A stretch of DNA of 64,000 nt, from the NCBI RefSeq assembly GCF_023953965.1, contig NZ_JAMLIX010000001.1, positions 868,001 to 932,000 on the forward strand. Direction: 5' to 3'. Below the pieces are notes generated by a model. That model had not been told where the DNA came from, did no database searches, and saw only the letters and a list, made by a program, of their open reading frames with translations. Made by a program: the position numbers and the translations under genes. The DNA is from Bosea sp. (in: a-proteobacteria). GTDB taxonomy: Bacteria; Pseudomonadota; Alphaproteobacteria; Rhizobiales; Beijerinckiaceae. Positions 8,696 through 17,194 of the stretch are shown in pieces. Numbering within the stretch: position 1 is the first letter of the stretch; every line of letters begins with the position of its first letter.

Positions 8696-10852
8696 ATGAA
8701 CGACCGGATTGCACGAGGCGAGCGCCGCGAGCCCTCCTTTGCTCATGAGCGTGGCGAAGGCCATGCGGATGGTGACATGCGCCTTTCTCCAGACGACCGC
8801 CCCACCCGCTTCAGCGCCGCCCCGGCCCGGCCCGAGCCGAGCCGGCCGCTGCGCAACCCGCCCAAGCGCGGCAAGCACGGCGGCGGAGGCGGCGGCAAGC
8901 GCCGCGGGCGGAAGCGGCGCTCCTTCCTCGGCGGGCTGTTCTACTGGACGATGGTGCTTGGCCTGTGGTGCGTCATCGGGCTCGGGGGGCTGATCGCCTA
9001 TCACGCCTCGCAACTGCCGCCGATCGACCAGCTCACCGTGCCGAAGCGGCCGCCGAACATCGCGATCCTCGCCGCCGACGGCTCGCTCTTGGCCAATCGC
9101 GGCGAGACCGGCGGGCGCAGCATCACCATCGGCGAGGTGCCGCCCTATCTGCCGCGCGCCTTCGTCGCGATCGAGGACCGGCGCTTCTACGACCATTTCG
9201 GCATCGACCCGATCGGCATCACCCGCGCGCTCGTCACCAATCTGCGCGGGCGCGGGGTGGCGCAGGGCGGCTCGACGCTGACCCAGCAGCTCGCCAAGAA
9301 CCTGTTCCTGACGCAGGAGCGCACCGCCGCCCGCAAGATCCAGGAGGCGATCCTGGCGCTCTGGCTGGAGCGCACCTACAGCAAGGACCAGATCCTCGAG
9401 CTTTATCTCAACCGCGTCTATTTCGGCTCCGGCGCCTATGGCGTGGAGGCGGCGGCGCAGCGCTATTTCAACAAGTCGGCGCGCGCGGTGACGATCGCGG
9501 AAGCGGCGATGCTCGCCGGCCTCGTCCAGGCGCCGTCGCGGCTCGCCCCCAACCGCAACCCCGACGCGGCGGAGAAGCGCGCCCAGCTCGTCATCGCCGC
9601 GATGGCCGATCAGGGCTTCATCACGCAGGCCGCGGCCAAGGCCGCGCTGACGGCGCCGGCCGAGGTGCCCGAGCGCATCGGCGCTGGCTCGGTCAACTAC
9701 GCCGCCGACTACGTCATGGACGTGCTCGACGATTTCATCGGCGCGGTCGAGGGCGACGTCACCGTGCTCACCACGATCGACACGAAGCTCCAGGGCTCGG
9801 CCGAGACAATCCTAGTCGATGCGCTCTCCGCGCAGGGGTCCAAGCTCAACGCCTCGCAGGGCGCGCTGGTCTCGCTCGCGCCGGACGGGGCGATCCGCGC
9901 CCTGATCGGCGGGCGCGACTACACCAAGAGCCAGTTCAACCGCGCCACCGCCGCCCACCGCCAGCCGGGCTCGTCCTTCAAGCCCTTCGTCTATCTCACG
10001 GCGATCGAGAAGGGCATGACGCCGGATACGATCCGCGACGACGCCCCGTTCTCGATCAAGGGCTGGGAACCGGAGAACTATACCCGCAGCTATCGCGGCC
10101 CGGTGACGCTGCGGACCGCGATGCAGCATTCGCTCAACACCGTCGCGGCCCGCCTGATCCAGGAGGTCACGCCGCGCGAGGTGGTGCGCACGGCCCAGCG
10201 GCTCGGCGTCACCTCGCCCCTGCAGGCCAATTTGTCGCTGGCGCTCGGCACCTCGGAGGTGACGCCGCTCGAGCTGACGGCGGCCTATGCCTCGTTCGCC
10301 AATGGCGGCCAGTCGGTGCTGCCTTACGTGATCCGCGAGGTCCGCTCCACCGCCGGCAAGGTCGTCTATGCCCGCAAGGCGAACAGTTTCGGCCCGGTGA
10401 TCCAGCCGCAGACGGTTTCCATGATGAACACCATGTTCCATGCGGTGATGACCGGCGGCACCGGCAGCAAGGTCAACCTGCCCGGCTGGGAGGTCGGCGG
10501 CAAGTCGGGCACGACGCAGGACTATCGCGACGCCTGGTTCGTCGGCTTCACCGGGCGGCTGGTCACGGCCGTCTGGGTCGGCAACGACGACAATTCGGCG
10601 ATGAGGCGCGTCACCGGCTCCGGCTTGCCGGCCGAGATCTGGGGCAAATACATGAAGGCGGCCCATGTCGGCGCGCAGCCGGTGCCGCTGCCCGGCGGCT
10701 TCTGGCAAGGCGCGCCGAAGCCGATCGGCGACGGCGCGCCGGTCGCCGATGCGCGCAGTCCCGCCGCGCCGGTCCAGCCGGCCGGCGACCGGGCCTGGGT
10801 TCCGCCGGCGCCGCAGGAGCGCAACTTCCTCGAGCGGCTGTTCGGCGGCTGA
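8696..10852 (+). CDS. Class A penicillin-binding protein (bifunctional transglycosylase/transpeptidase)
   Basis: This 718-residue protein builds peptidoglycan at the outer face of the inner membrane. A basic, glycine-rich cytoplasmic tail (KRGKHGGGGGGKRRGRKRR) precedes one membrane anchor near residues 78-102. The GT51 transglycosylase domain shows EDRRFYDHFGID and GGSTLTQQLAKNLFL. The transpeptidase domain has the serine motif SSFK, the SLN motif in HSLNTVAARL and KSGT. It resembles PBP1A/2D-type proteins of the group. A short proline-rich C-terminal tail follows. A GGGGCAGG ribosome site precedes the chosen ATG; a second ATG at codon 28 is possible. It converges with the exporter gene, with only 12 bases between the stops. 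Confidence 0.93.
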   Translation: MNDRIARGERREPSFAHERGEGHADGDMRLSPDDRPTRFSAAPARPEPSRPLRNPPKRGKHGGGGGGKRRGRKRRSFLGGLFYWTMVLGLWCVIGLGGLIAYHASQLPPIDQLTVPKRPPNIAILAADGSLLANRGETGGRSITIGEVPPYLPRAFVAIEDRRFYDHFGIDPIGITRALVTNLRGRGVAQGGSTLTQQLAKNLFLTQERTAARKIQEAILALWLERTYSKDQILELYLNRVYFGSGAYGVEAAAQRYFNKSARAVTIAEAAMLAGLVQAPSRLAPNRNPDAAEKRAQLVIAAMADQGFITQAAAKAALTAPAEVPERIGAGSVNYAADYVMDVLDDFIGAVEGDVTVLTTIDTKLQGSAETILVDALSAQGSKLNASQGALVSLAPDGAIRALIGGRDYTKSQFNRATAAHRQPGSSFKPFVYLTAIEKGMTPDTIRDDAPFSIKGWEPENYTRSYRGPVTLRTAMQHSLNTVAARLIQEVTPREVVRTAQRLGVTSPLQANLSLALGTSEVTPLELTAAYASFANGGQSVLPYVIREVRSTAGKVVYARKANSFGPVIQPQTVSMMNTMFHAVMTGGTGSKVNLPGWEVGGKSGTTQDYRDAWFVGFTGRLVTAVWVGNDDNSAMRRVTGSGLPAEIWGKYMKAAHVGAQPVPLPGGFWQGAPKPIGDGAPVADARSPAAPVQPAGDRAWVPPAPQERNFLERLFGG

Positions 10853-10864
10853 GCGGCAGGCTCT

Positions 10865-12061
10865 TCAGCTTTTCGCCGCCCGGATGTCCCGCGTCGCGTG
10901 GAACATCACCAGCGACGCCACGCCCAGCGCCGACATCACCAGCGGCAGCGGCAGCGCCGCGTTCTTCAGGAGATGGCCGACGAGAAGCCCGACGCAGGCC
11001 GAGAGCAGCATCTGGCACAGCCCGTTGAAGGAGGAGGCGGCGCCCGCCCGGTCCGGAAAGGGCATCATCGCCGAGGCCTGGGCCTGCGGCATGGTGAGCC
11101 CCACCCCGCAGGCATAGAGCGCCATCGGCACGACGACGCCGGCCGCTCCGCCGAAGCCGGTCAGGACCCCGGCCAGCATGGAAAGCCCGCCCCCGGCGAG
11201 GCAGGCGACGCCGATGGCGATCACCCCGTCCATGCCGCGCCGCCCGACCAGACGCTGGGCGATGATCGTGCCGGTGATGTAGCCGAGCACGGCGAAGCCG
11301 AAGGAGAAGCCGTATTCGACCGGCGTCAGCCCGTAGACGCCGATCAGCACGAAGGACGAGCCCGAGATGAAGGCGAAGAGCCCCGCATAGGCCAGCGCCG
11401 TCAGCGCCACATAGACACGGAAGGCGCGGTGGTGCAGCAGCGTCCCGAAGCCACGGAAAATGCTCACGAGGGACAAAGGCTGCGACGAGCGGGCGCGTAG
11501 CGTCTCCGGCATCACCGTGGCGATGAGGACGGCGAGCGCCAGCCCGAAGACGAGCGAGGCGAGGAAGGTCGAGCGCCAGCCGAAGGCGGTCTGCAGCACG
11601 CCGCCGATCACCGGCGCCACCGCCGGCACCAGCCCCATGATCATGCCCATGCGGGCGAGCTCGCGCCCGGCGCGCGTTCCGTCATAGAGGTCGCGCACCA
11701 TGGCGCGGCCGAGCACGATCGGCCCCGAGGCACCGAGCGCCTGAACCGCCCGCGCCAGCGTCAGCGCGCCGATCGAGGGCGCGAAGGCGCAGGCCAGCGT
11801 CGCCAGTCCGAACAGGGAAAGCCCCGCCAGCAGAACCGGCCGGCGTCCGAGCCGGTCGGACAGCGGCCCCCAGACGATCTGCCCGGCGGCGAAGCCGAAC
11901 AGGAAGGAGGAGAGCGTCGCCTGCGCACCGGCGACATCGGTCTCCATCACCCGCACGATCTCCGGCAGCGACGGCAGGTAGAAATCGGTCGAGAGCGGGC
12001 CGAGCGCCGTCAGCATGGCGAGGACGGCTGTCATCGCCAGCGTATCGGGACGAAGCGTCAT
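10865..12061 (-). CDS. Bcr/CflA-type MFS drug exporter
   Basis: This 398-residue, 12-helix major facilitator protein has the hallmarks of the Bcr/CflA drug-efflux subfamily: the opening LGPLSTDFYLPSLPEI, motif A in GPLSDRLGRRPVLLAG, and the helix-5 motif LGASGPIVLGRAMVRDL. Members export compounds such as bicyclomycin or chloramphenicol by proton exchange; the substrate here is not known. Its start is divergent from the aldo/keto reductase gene, and no regulator gene is adjacent. Confidence 0.9.
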   Translation of the reverse strand: MTLRPDTLAMTAVLAMLTALGPLSTDFYLPSLPEIVRVMETDVAGAQATLSSFLFGFAAGQIVWGPLSDRLGRRPVLLAGLSLFGLATLACAFAPSIGALTLARAVQALGASGPIVLGRAMVRDLYDGTRAGRELARMGMIMGLVPAVAPVIGGVLQTAFGWRSTFLASLVFGLALAVLIATVMPETLRARSSQPLSLVSIFRGFGTLLHHRAFRVYVALTALAYAGLFAFISGSSFVLIGVYGLTPVEYGFSFGFAVLGYITGTIIAQRLVGRRGMDGVIAIGVACLAGGGLSMLAGVLTGFGGAAGVVVPMALYACGVGLTMPQAQASAMMPFPDRAGAASSFNGLCQMLLSACVGLLVGHLLKNAALPLPLVMSALGVASLVMFHATRDIRAAKS

Positions 12062-12216
12062 GCACGGCCTCCGGCGCGGCCGGAGCGGGACCGCGTGCCC
12101 CTGCTACGCCGACGCCGGTGATCCGGCAATGCTTCAGGCGCTCGACAGGCCTTCGGGGCTTGCGCGCCCAGCGCCGATCCGCGACCCTGCCGGTCCTCGT
12201 CCCAAGGCTGCTCCCC

Positions 12217-13251
12217 ATGGCGAACGCGACCGATCTTTCCGCTCCCGTCCCGCCGGGCCGCCCTTTCGCCGGCCTCGCGCCCAGCCTGATCGGCTTCGGC
12301 GGCGCGCCGCTCGGCGACCTCTACGGCCATCTCGACGAGGTGACGGCGCAGGAGACGGTGCGCGCCGCGCTTGCCGCCGGCATCACCCTCGTCGACACCT
12401 CGCCGCTCTACGGCCATGGCCTCTCCGAGCACCGCATCGGCGCCGCGCTGCGCAGCCTGCCGCGCGAGCGCGTGATCCTCTCGACCAAGGTCGGCCGCTG
12501 GATGCAGGCGGGGGCGCAGAAGCACGACGGCTCGGGCTATGCCGGCGGCCTGCCCCATCCGGCGGTGTTCGACTATTCCTATGACGGCGCCATGCGCTCC
12601 CTCGAACAGTCGCTGCTCAGGCTCGGCACCGACCATGTCGACATCCTGCTGATCCACGACGTCGATGCCTGGACCCATGGCGCGGGCGTGGAGCAGCGCT
12701 TCACCGAGGCGATGGAGGGGGCCTATCGCGCGCTGGAGAAGCTGCGCGCCTCAGGCGCGGTCAAGGCGATCGGCGTCGGCGTCAACGAGGCGCAGATGTG
12801 CGTGCGCTTCGCGCAGGCCGGCGATTTCGACGTGATGATGCTGGCCGGCCGCTACTCGCTGCTGGAACAGGGTGCGCTCGCCGCATTCCTGCCGCTGGCG
12901 CTGGAGAAAAAGATCGCGGTGATGCTGGCCGGCGTCTTCAACTCCGGCATCCTGGCGACCGGCGCGAAACCCGGCGCCTTCTACAACTACGAGCCGGCGC
13001 CGCCCGCGGTCATGGCGCGCGTCGCCCGCATCGAGGCGATCTGCGCCGCCCATGGCGTGGCGCTGCCGCAGGCGGCGCTCGCCTTCTGCGCGGCGCACCC
13101 GGCGGTCGCGACGATCGTGCTCGGCGCCGTCACGCCGCAGGAGGTCCGGCGCAATCTCGATCTCGTCGCGCGGCCGGTGCCGGCCGCGCTCTGGCGCGAA
13201 TTGAAGGCGCAAGGGCTCATCGCCGCCGAGGCGCCGGTCCCCGAAGGCTGA
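12217..13251 (+). CDS. Aldo/keto reductase (sugar or pyridoxal dehydrogenase-like)
   Basis: This is a 344-residue TIM-barrel NAD(P)-dependent oxidoreductase. The catalytic tetrad is visible: Asp and Tyr in DTSPLYGHGLSEHRIG, Lys in ILSTKVGRWM and His in DILLIHDVDAW. The GRWMQ...YDGAMRSLEQSLLRLG pattern fits the subgroup of D-threo-aldose (L-fucose) dehydrogenases and pyridoxal 4-dehydrogenase. I use the ATG giving MANATDLSAPV; an earlier in-frame ATG adds 33 unconserved residues. It lies divergently beside the exporter, and the context gives no hint of substrate. Confidence 0.85.
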   Translation: MANATDLSAPVPPGRPFAGLAPSLIGFGGAPLGDLYGHLDEVTAQETVRAALAAGITLVDTSPLYGHGLSEHRIGAALRSLPRERVILSTKVGRWMQAGAQKHDGSGYAGGLPHPAVFDYSYDGAMRSLEQSLLRLGTDHVDILLIHDVDAWTHGAGVEQRFTEAMEGAYRALEKLRASGAVKAIGVGVNEAQMCVRFAQAGDFDVMMLAGRYSLLEQGALAAFLPLALEKKIAVMLAGVFNSGILATGAKPGAFYNYEPAPPAVMARVARIEAICAAHGVALPQAALAFCAAHPAVATIVLGAVTPQEVRRNLDLVARPVPAALWRELKAQGLIAAEAPVPEG

Positions 13252-13282
13252 AGGCGGTGCCCGGACGGGCGGGCGGGATCGG

Positions 13283-15163
13283 TCAGGTCGGTATCTCCAT
13301 CTCGAAGGACAGCCCCGCCGGTGTCACCGCGCGCGAGAAACGTCCCTTGAGCTGGCGCTCGATGGTCTGGGTCAGCAGCTTCGAGCCGAAGCCGCCGCCG
13401 TCGGCCTCGAGGCAGCGCGCCGCAACCTCGGCCTCCACCCAGCTGAGCATGGTCTTCTCGTCGGCGCAGCGGAAGGTCAGGGACAGCGAACCGCCATCGC
13501 TCGCCAGGGCCCCGTATTTGGCGGAATTGGTCGCAAGCTCGTGAAAGACCAGCGCCAGCGGCGTGACCAGATGGTCCTGCAGCGTCACATCCTCGCCCAT
13601 GATCGCGATGCGCCCATGGTCGTCATAGGGTGCGAGAATGGCCCGGGCGAGCGCCTGGACGGACTTCGCCCCCGTATGGACGGGCGCACGGCCGCGGATG
13701 AACTCATGCGCCTTGTGCAGGGCCGAAAGACGGCGCCGGAACCGATCCGCGAAGGCCGCGGAGGCGGCGTCCTCCCGCGCCGACAGCGTGACCAGGCCGT
13801 TGACCAGCGCGAACAGGTTCCTGATCCGGTGCTCCAGCTCGTCGGCGACGAGCTCGCGCTCCATTTCGATGGCCTTGCTCTCCTCGATATCGGTGGAGGT
13901 GCCGTACCAGCGCATGATCTCGCCATCGGCGCCGCGCACCGGCAGCGCCATCACGCGAAGCCAGCGATATTGCCCGGAATGATGGAGAAACCGGTATTCG
14001 ATATCATAGGGCAGGCCGGTCGCGACGCATTCGCTCCAGCGCTGCGACACGCGCGGCCAGTCCTCCGGGTGGACCAGCTTCTCCCAGGCGGCTGCGTCCA
14101 GCCTGGTCGGATCGAGCCCCGTGAACTCGTTCCAGCGCGCGTTGAAATAGTCGTGCCGCGCCTCACGATCGGCGCTCCAGACGATCTGGGGGATCGATTC
14201 GATCAGTCCGTGGAAGCGCCTTTCGCTGTCCGCCAGGGCATCCTCGGCGGCGATCTGGCTGGTGAGGTCGATGACGACCCCGCACAGCTTGACGATCGCG
14301 CCGCTCTCGTCGCGCACCGCCCGGCCCGCATCGAAACACCAGCGCGTATCCCCCTGCGCCGTGATGATCCGGTAGCGGCATTTGTAGTCGACCCCGGTGC
14401 GGACGGTTTCGGCGAGCGCGTTGCGCACGCGTGCCCTGTCGTCCAGATGCACGAGGCCGGCGAGCGCATTGTTGTTGATCCCGGCGCGGCCGGTTTCCGC
14501 GCCCATGCCGAAAAGCCGGGCGAAGCGTTCGTCGCAGGTCAGCCGGTTCGCCGCGACGTCGAGATCCCAGGTGCCGATGATGCCGCCGGCATCCAGCGCG
14601 ATCTCGAGGCGTTCGCGCGAGTTGCGGGCATCGCGCAGGGCGAGCACGGAGGCCGTCGTCTCGCTGATGTTCAGGAGCACGCCCGAGACGGTGCCGTTCA
14701 CGTCGGCGAGCGGGGTGAAGCAGACATGGAACCAGGCGGTCTCCCACGCGCCGTTGCGGTACATCCGCATCGGCTCGTCGTCGAACTGGCTGCCGATCCC
14801 GTCGAAGCACAGGTCGATCGCCTCGCGGCAGAAGGCGGCGTAGTCCGGGAACACCGCCTCGATCGGCTTGCCCAGCGAACCGGCGTAATGGGCGCCGAAC
14901 AGGTGATGCACCGCATCGTTGCAGACGATGAGCCCTTCCCGTCCGAGCAGCACCGCCATGGGCTCGGCCGACAGAAGCGCGAAGCGCGCCGCATGCCTGA
15001 GCGGTTCGGGCCATTGCTCGATCGGGCCGGCCGATGTCGCTGCCCAATCGAACTGACGCACCAGATCCGGCTTGATCATGCTGCCGAGCATTGCGGCATC
15101 CACATGAGCAAGGCTCTCAAAAATAGATTCGGGCACCCGCGCGCTCCCTGTCGCTTGAAGCAA
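13283..15163 (-). CDS. PAS-domain HWE-family sensor histidine kinase, orphan
   Basis: This is a 626-residue soluble kinase without membrane segments. The N-terminal 430 residues contain about three PAS-like sensor units (around 40-165, 175-300 and 315-430); the third begins RRFHGLIESIPQIVWSADRE. The kinase core is of the HWE type: phospho-accepting His445 in ELEHRIRN, the HELATN motif near 541-546, and the W-x-E motif WVE at 575-577 that names the family. HWE kinases in Alphaproteobacteria often feed general-stress or light responses. No response regulator gene is adjacent, so the partner is unknown. About 730 gene-free bases lie upstream. Confidence 0.88.
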   Translation of the reverse strand: MLQATGSARVPESIFESLAHVDAAMLGSMIKPDLVRQFDWAATSAGPIEQWPEPLRHAARFALLSAEPMAVLLGREGLIVCNDAVHHLFGAHYAGSLGKPIEAVFPDYAAFCREAIDLCFDGIGSQFDDEPMRMYRNGAWETAWFHVCFTPLADVNGTVSGVLLNISETTASVLALRDARNSRERLEIALDAGGIIGTWDLDVAANRLTCDERFARLFGMGAETGRAGINNNALAGLVHLDDRARVRNALAETVRTGVDYKCRYRIITAQGDTRWCFDAGRAVRDESGAIVKLCGVVIDLTSQIAAEDALADSERRFHGLIESIPQIVWSADREARHDYFNARWNEFTGLDPTRLDAAAWEKLVHPEDWPRVSQRWSECVATGLPYDIEYRFLHHSGQYRWLRVMALPVRGADGEIMRWYGTSTDIEESKAIEMERELVADELEHRIRNLFALVNGLVTLSAREDAASAAFADRFRRRLSALHKAHEFIRGRAPVHTGAKSVQALARAILAPYDDHGRIAIMGEDVTLQDHLVTPLALVFHELATNSAKYGALASDGGSLSLTFRCADEKTMLSWVEAEVAARCLEADGGGFGSKLLTQTIERQLKGRFSRAVTPAGLSFEMEIPT

Positions 15164-15891
15164 GCGTCAGCATCGCGCTGCCCCCCGGCCCCGCTTCCTC
15201 CGATGCGTCGAAAAAACCAGTCTACCTGGGATCATGAGATCCTTTTTGGATTATCACAGGGAATCCACCATATCGCAAGCGCTTATGGCGAGAGTATAAT
15301 CAAACGCCCGGTATAGAACCGGCCATGTATTGGATCCTGCCGAAGAGGCATCCCGGTATGATCCGCAACTCGAGGCCTTATGATCGCGGCAATTCTCAGC
15401 AGTATCGAAGCACCATGCTTCTGCCGGCCGTCAGCCGGCGTAAAATGCCTTCGTCTTACTTCTGCCGGCAGCGCTCATCCATGACAGTCTTGACGGGATT
15501 CCGCCAGTGATAAATTGAAATTTCGTGCATAAGTTGTAAAACCCGTACGATAAAGCGAAATTACCCGTGCGCGCCGAGAGGGCATGAGCATGCCGTTTTG
15601 CCGGAGCAGCGGACCATCCCGGCCGCAGCGAGGCGCAGAGCCGGGATCCATGCCCGGACCTATCCGGCGAGCGCTCCGGCATGGATTCCGGGTCAAGCCC
15701 GGGGCGGCCCGGCGTGTTGCCGAGCAAGATCATCCCGATCCAACGGGATTTCCGCTTCCGCGCCGCGCGAGCATCGGACCGAAAGATGGATTCCACTTTC
15801 CGGAAGAATCCGATTATCCGACAATGGGATAGATCGTCGTTACCGCGTTCGGCAGTGCGCGCGATGATCTAAGCGCGGGGCCGGCGGCGCG
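15164..15891. other. Gene-free region with a dispersed palindromic repeat
   Basis: No convincing gene is present in these 728 bases; short open frames here lack ribosome sites and family features. The part near the histidine kinase (15220-15330) is AT-richer than its surroundings and probably holds that gene's promoter, though I cannot place it. The middle holds a palindromic repeat unit, listed separately. Confidence 0.6.
15611..15705. repeat. REP-like palindromic intergenic element, copy 1
   Basis: ATCCCGGC (15616-15623) pairs with GCCGGGAT (15640-15647) across a 16-base loop. It is followed by TCCATGCCCGG and its near-complement CCGGCATGGA, then GGATTCCGGGTCAAGCCCGG. The layout (8-bp stem, 16-base loop, 'catcccgg ... 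ccgggat' core) recurs at 28349-28380. Elements of this kind are scattered between genes in many Alphaproteobacteria. Confidence 0.6.
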
Positions 15892-16206
15892 TCATTCGCC
15901 CTCGCCGAACCTGTCGGCGATCAGCGCCGCGAGCGCGTCGAGCGCCGGCTTCGCTTCCGCGCCCGCGGCGACGATGGTGATCGTCGAGCCGATGCCGGCG
16001 CCAAGCGTCAGCACGCCCATGATCGAGGTCGCGCCGACCGTCTCGCCACAGCGGCTCACCGTGATGTCGGCATCATAGCGGGAGGCGCATTGCACGAATT
16101 TCGCCGTGGCGCGGGCGTGCAGCCCCTTCTTGTTGACGATCTGGAATTCGCCGTAGAGGGCGCCGGCGGGAATCTCGATCTCGGGGCAGTCGCAGTCCTC
16201 GTCCAT
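15892..16206 (-). CDS. ptsH: HPr phosphocarrier protein
   Basis: This 104-residue protein carries phosphate in the regulatory phosphotransferase system. The phospho-accepting histidine is His30 in NKKGLHARATAKFV, and the regulatory serine targeted by HPr kinase is Ser61 in GATSIMGVLTLGAG. The start ATG gives MDEDCDCPEIEIPAG, a roughly 15-residue acidic, cysteine-containing extension before the usual HPr fold. It is the last gene of a run chvI-chvG-hprK-EIIA-HPr on the minus strand. No sugar permease (EIIB/EIIC) gene is present, so the system is regulatory rather than transport-linked. Confidence 0.92.
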   Translation of the reverse strand: MDEDCDCPEIEIPAGALYGEFQIVNKKGLHARATAKFVQCASRYDADITVSRCGETVGATSIMGVLTLGAGIGSTITIVAAGAEAKPALDALAALIADRFGEGE

Positions 16207-16225
16207 CCCGCACCTCTCCGCGCGG

Positions 16226-16627
16226 TTACTTGCCGGCCAGCACGCGGCTGGCGACGGTGATGTATTTCCGCCCCGCATCCTGCGCGCAGGTGACGGCTTC
16301 GTCGAGGGTCTTCTCCTCGCGCACGCTGGCGAGCTTGATCAGCATCGGCAGGTTGACGCCGGCGACGACGTCGACGCGGCCGGGCTCCATCACCGAGATC
16401 GCGAGGTTGGAGGGCGTGCCGCCGAACATGTCGGTCAGGATGATGACGCCGGCCCCGGCCTCGACCGCCTCGACGGCGGCGATGATGTCGCGGCGGCGGC
16501 TCTCCATGTCGTCATCGGGGGCGATGGCGATGGTGGCGAGGCTCTTCTGGGGGCCGACGACGTGCTCGAGCGCGGCGCGGAACTCCGTCGCGAGATGCCC
16601 ATGCGTCACAAGGACCAGTCCGATCAT
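16226..16627 (-). CDS. Mannose-family PTS EIIA protein (regulatory)
   Basis: This is a 133-residue EIIA of the mannose family (ManX/PtsA type), which takes phosphate from HPr. The active histidine is His9 in LVLVTHGHLATEF; LTDMFGGTPSNLA is the second family signature. With no EIIB or EIIC partner nearby it most likely acts as a phosphorylation-state sensor, as in other Alphaproteobacteria. It lies 19 bases upstream of HPr and about 100 bases downstream of hprK on the same strand. Confidence 0.92.
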   Translation of the reverse strand: MIGLVLVTHGHLATEFRAALEHVVGPQKSLATIAIAPDDDMESRRRDIIAAVEAVEAGAGVIILTDMFGGTPSNLAISVMEPGRVDVVAGVNLPMLIKLASVREEKTLDEAVTCAQDAGRKYITVASRVLAGK

Positions 16628-16735
16628 TCAATCCAGCACCGCAGAGCGCCACAAGCGCCCGGAGAAGGTCGCGGTTTATGCGGCAGGAGCGAGATATGTG
16701 CAAGCTGTCCTATGTCAAAGCCGGCAAAATCATGG

Positions 16736-17194
16736 TCAGCCGCCCGGCTCTGTAAACAAGTCGAGGGCGGCAAGCGCGAGCCGCTCGTCGCCGGCGCGTC
16801 CCGTCAGGCGCAGGCGCGGCAGGTCGATGCCCGCGAGAGTGTCGACGAGGTCCTCCGGTTCCGGCATCCGCGCCGGCTCCTCTTGCGCAAGATCGACGAG
16901 GAGCCTGACCACGACCGCCGCGATATGAGGCTCGGGCGTGAGGCCCAGCCCACGCCGCTCGACGATGCCTGCCAGCGGCGCGACCGGGCGCGCGATCAGC
17001 CGGCCGCCGCTCACCGCCAGTTCCGCCCGGTCGTCGGCGACGAGCCTGGCGAAGCGGCCGGCCTGCCGGGCAAGCCCGATCAGCGCCAGCGCCAGCGACG
17101 ACTTGCCGCTGCCGGAGGCGCCGCGGACCAGGATGCCCGCCTCGCCGATCGCGACGACGGTGGCATGGATGCGGGTTTTCGCCTCAGGTCGCAT
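16736..17194 (-). CDS. hprK: HPr kinase/phosphorylase, short alphaproteobacterial form
   Basis: This enzyme adds or removes phosphate on the regulatory serine of HPr. At 152 residues it has only the C-terminal catalytic domain, as usual in Alphaproteobacteria; the N-terminal domain of Gram-positive HprK is absent. The P-loop GASGSGKSS lies at residues 25-33. I use the ATG giving MRPEAKTRIHATVVAIG, which overlaps the chvG end by 11 bases; the long open frame upstream is a shadow of chvG. Its position links the PTS to the ChvG sensor. Confidence 0.92.
   Translation of the reverse strand: MRPEAKTRIHATVVAIGEAGILVRGASGSGKSSLALALIGLARQAGRFARLVADDRAELAVSGGRLIARPVAPLAGIVERRGLGLTPEPHIAAVVVRLLVDLAQEEPARMPEPEDLVDTLAGIDLPRLRLTGRAGDERLALAALDLFTEPGG

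Noticed and set aside
13541..15316. A 591-codon plus-strand frame opposite the HWE kinase
   Set aside because: Low-complexity composition without motifs, and the opposite strand holds a complete histidine kinase.
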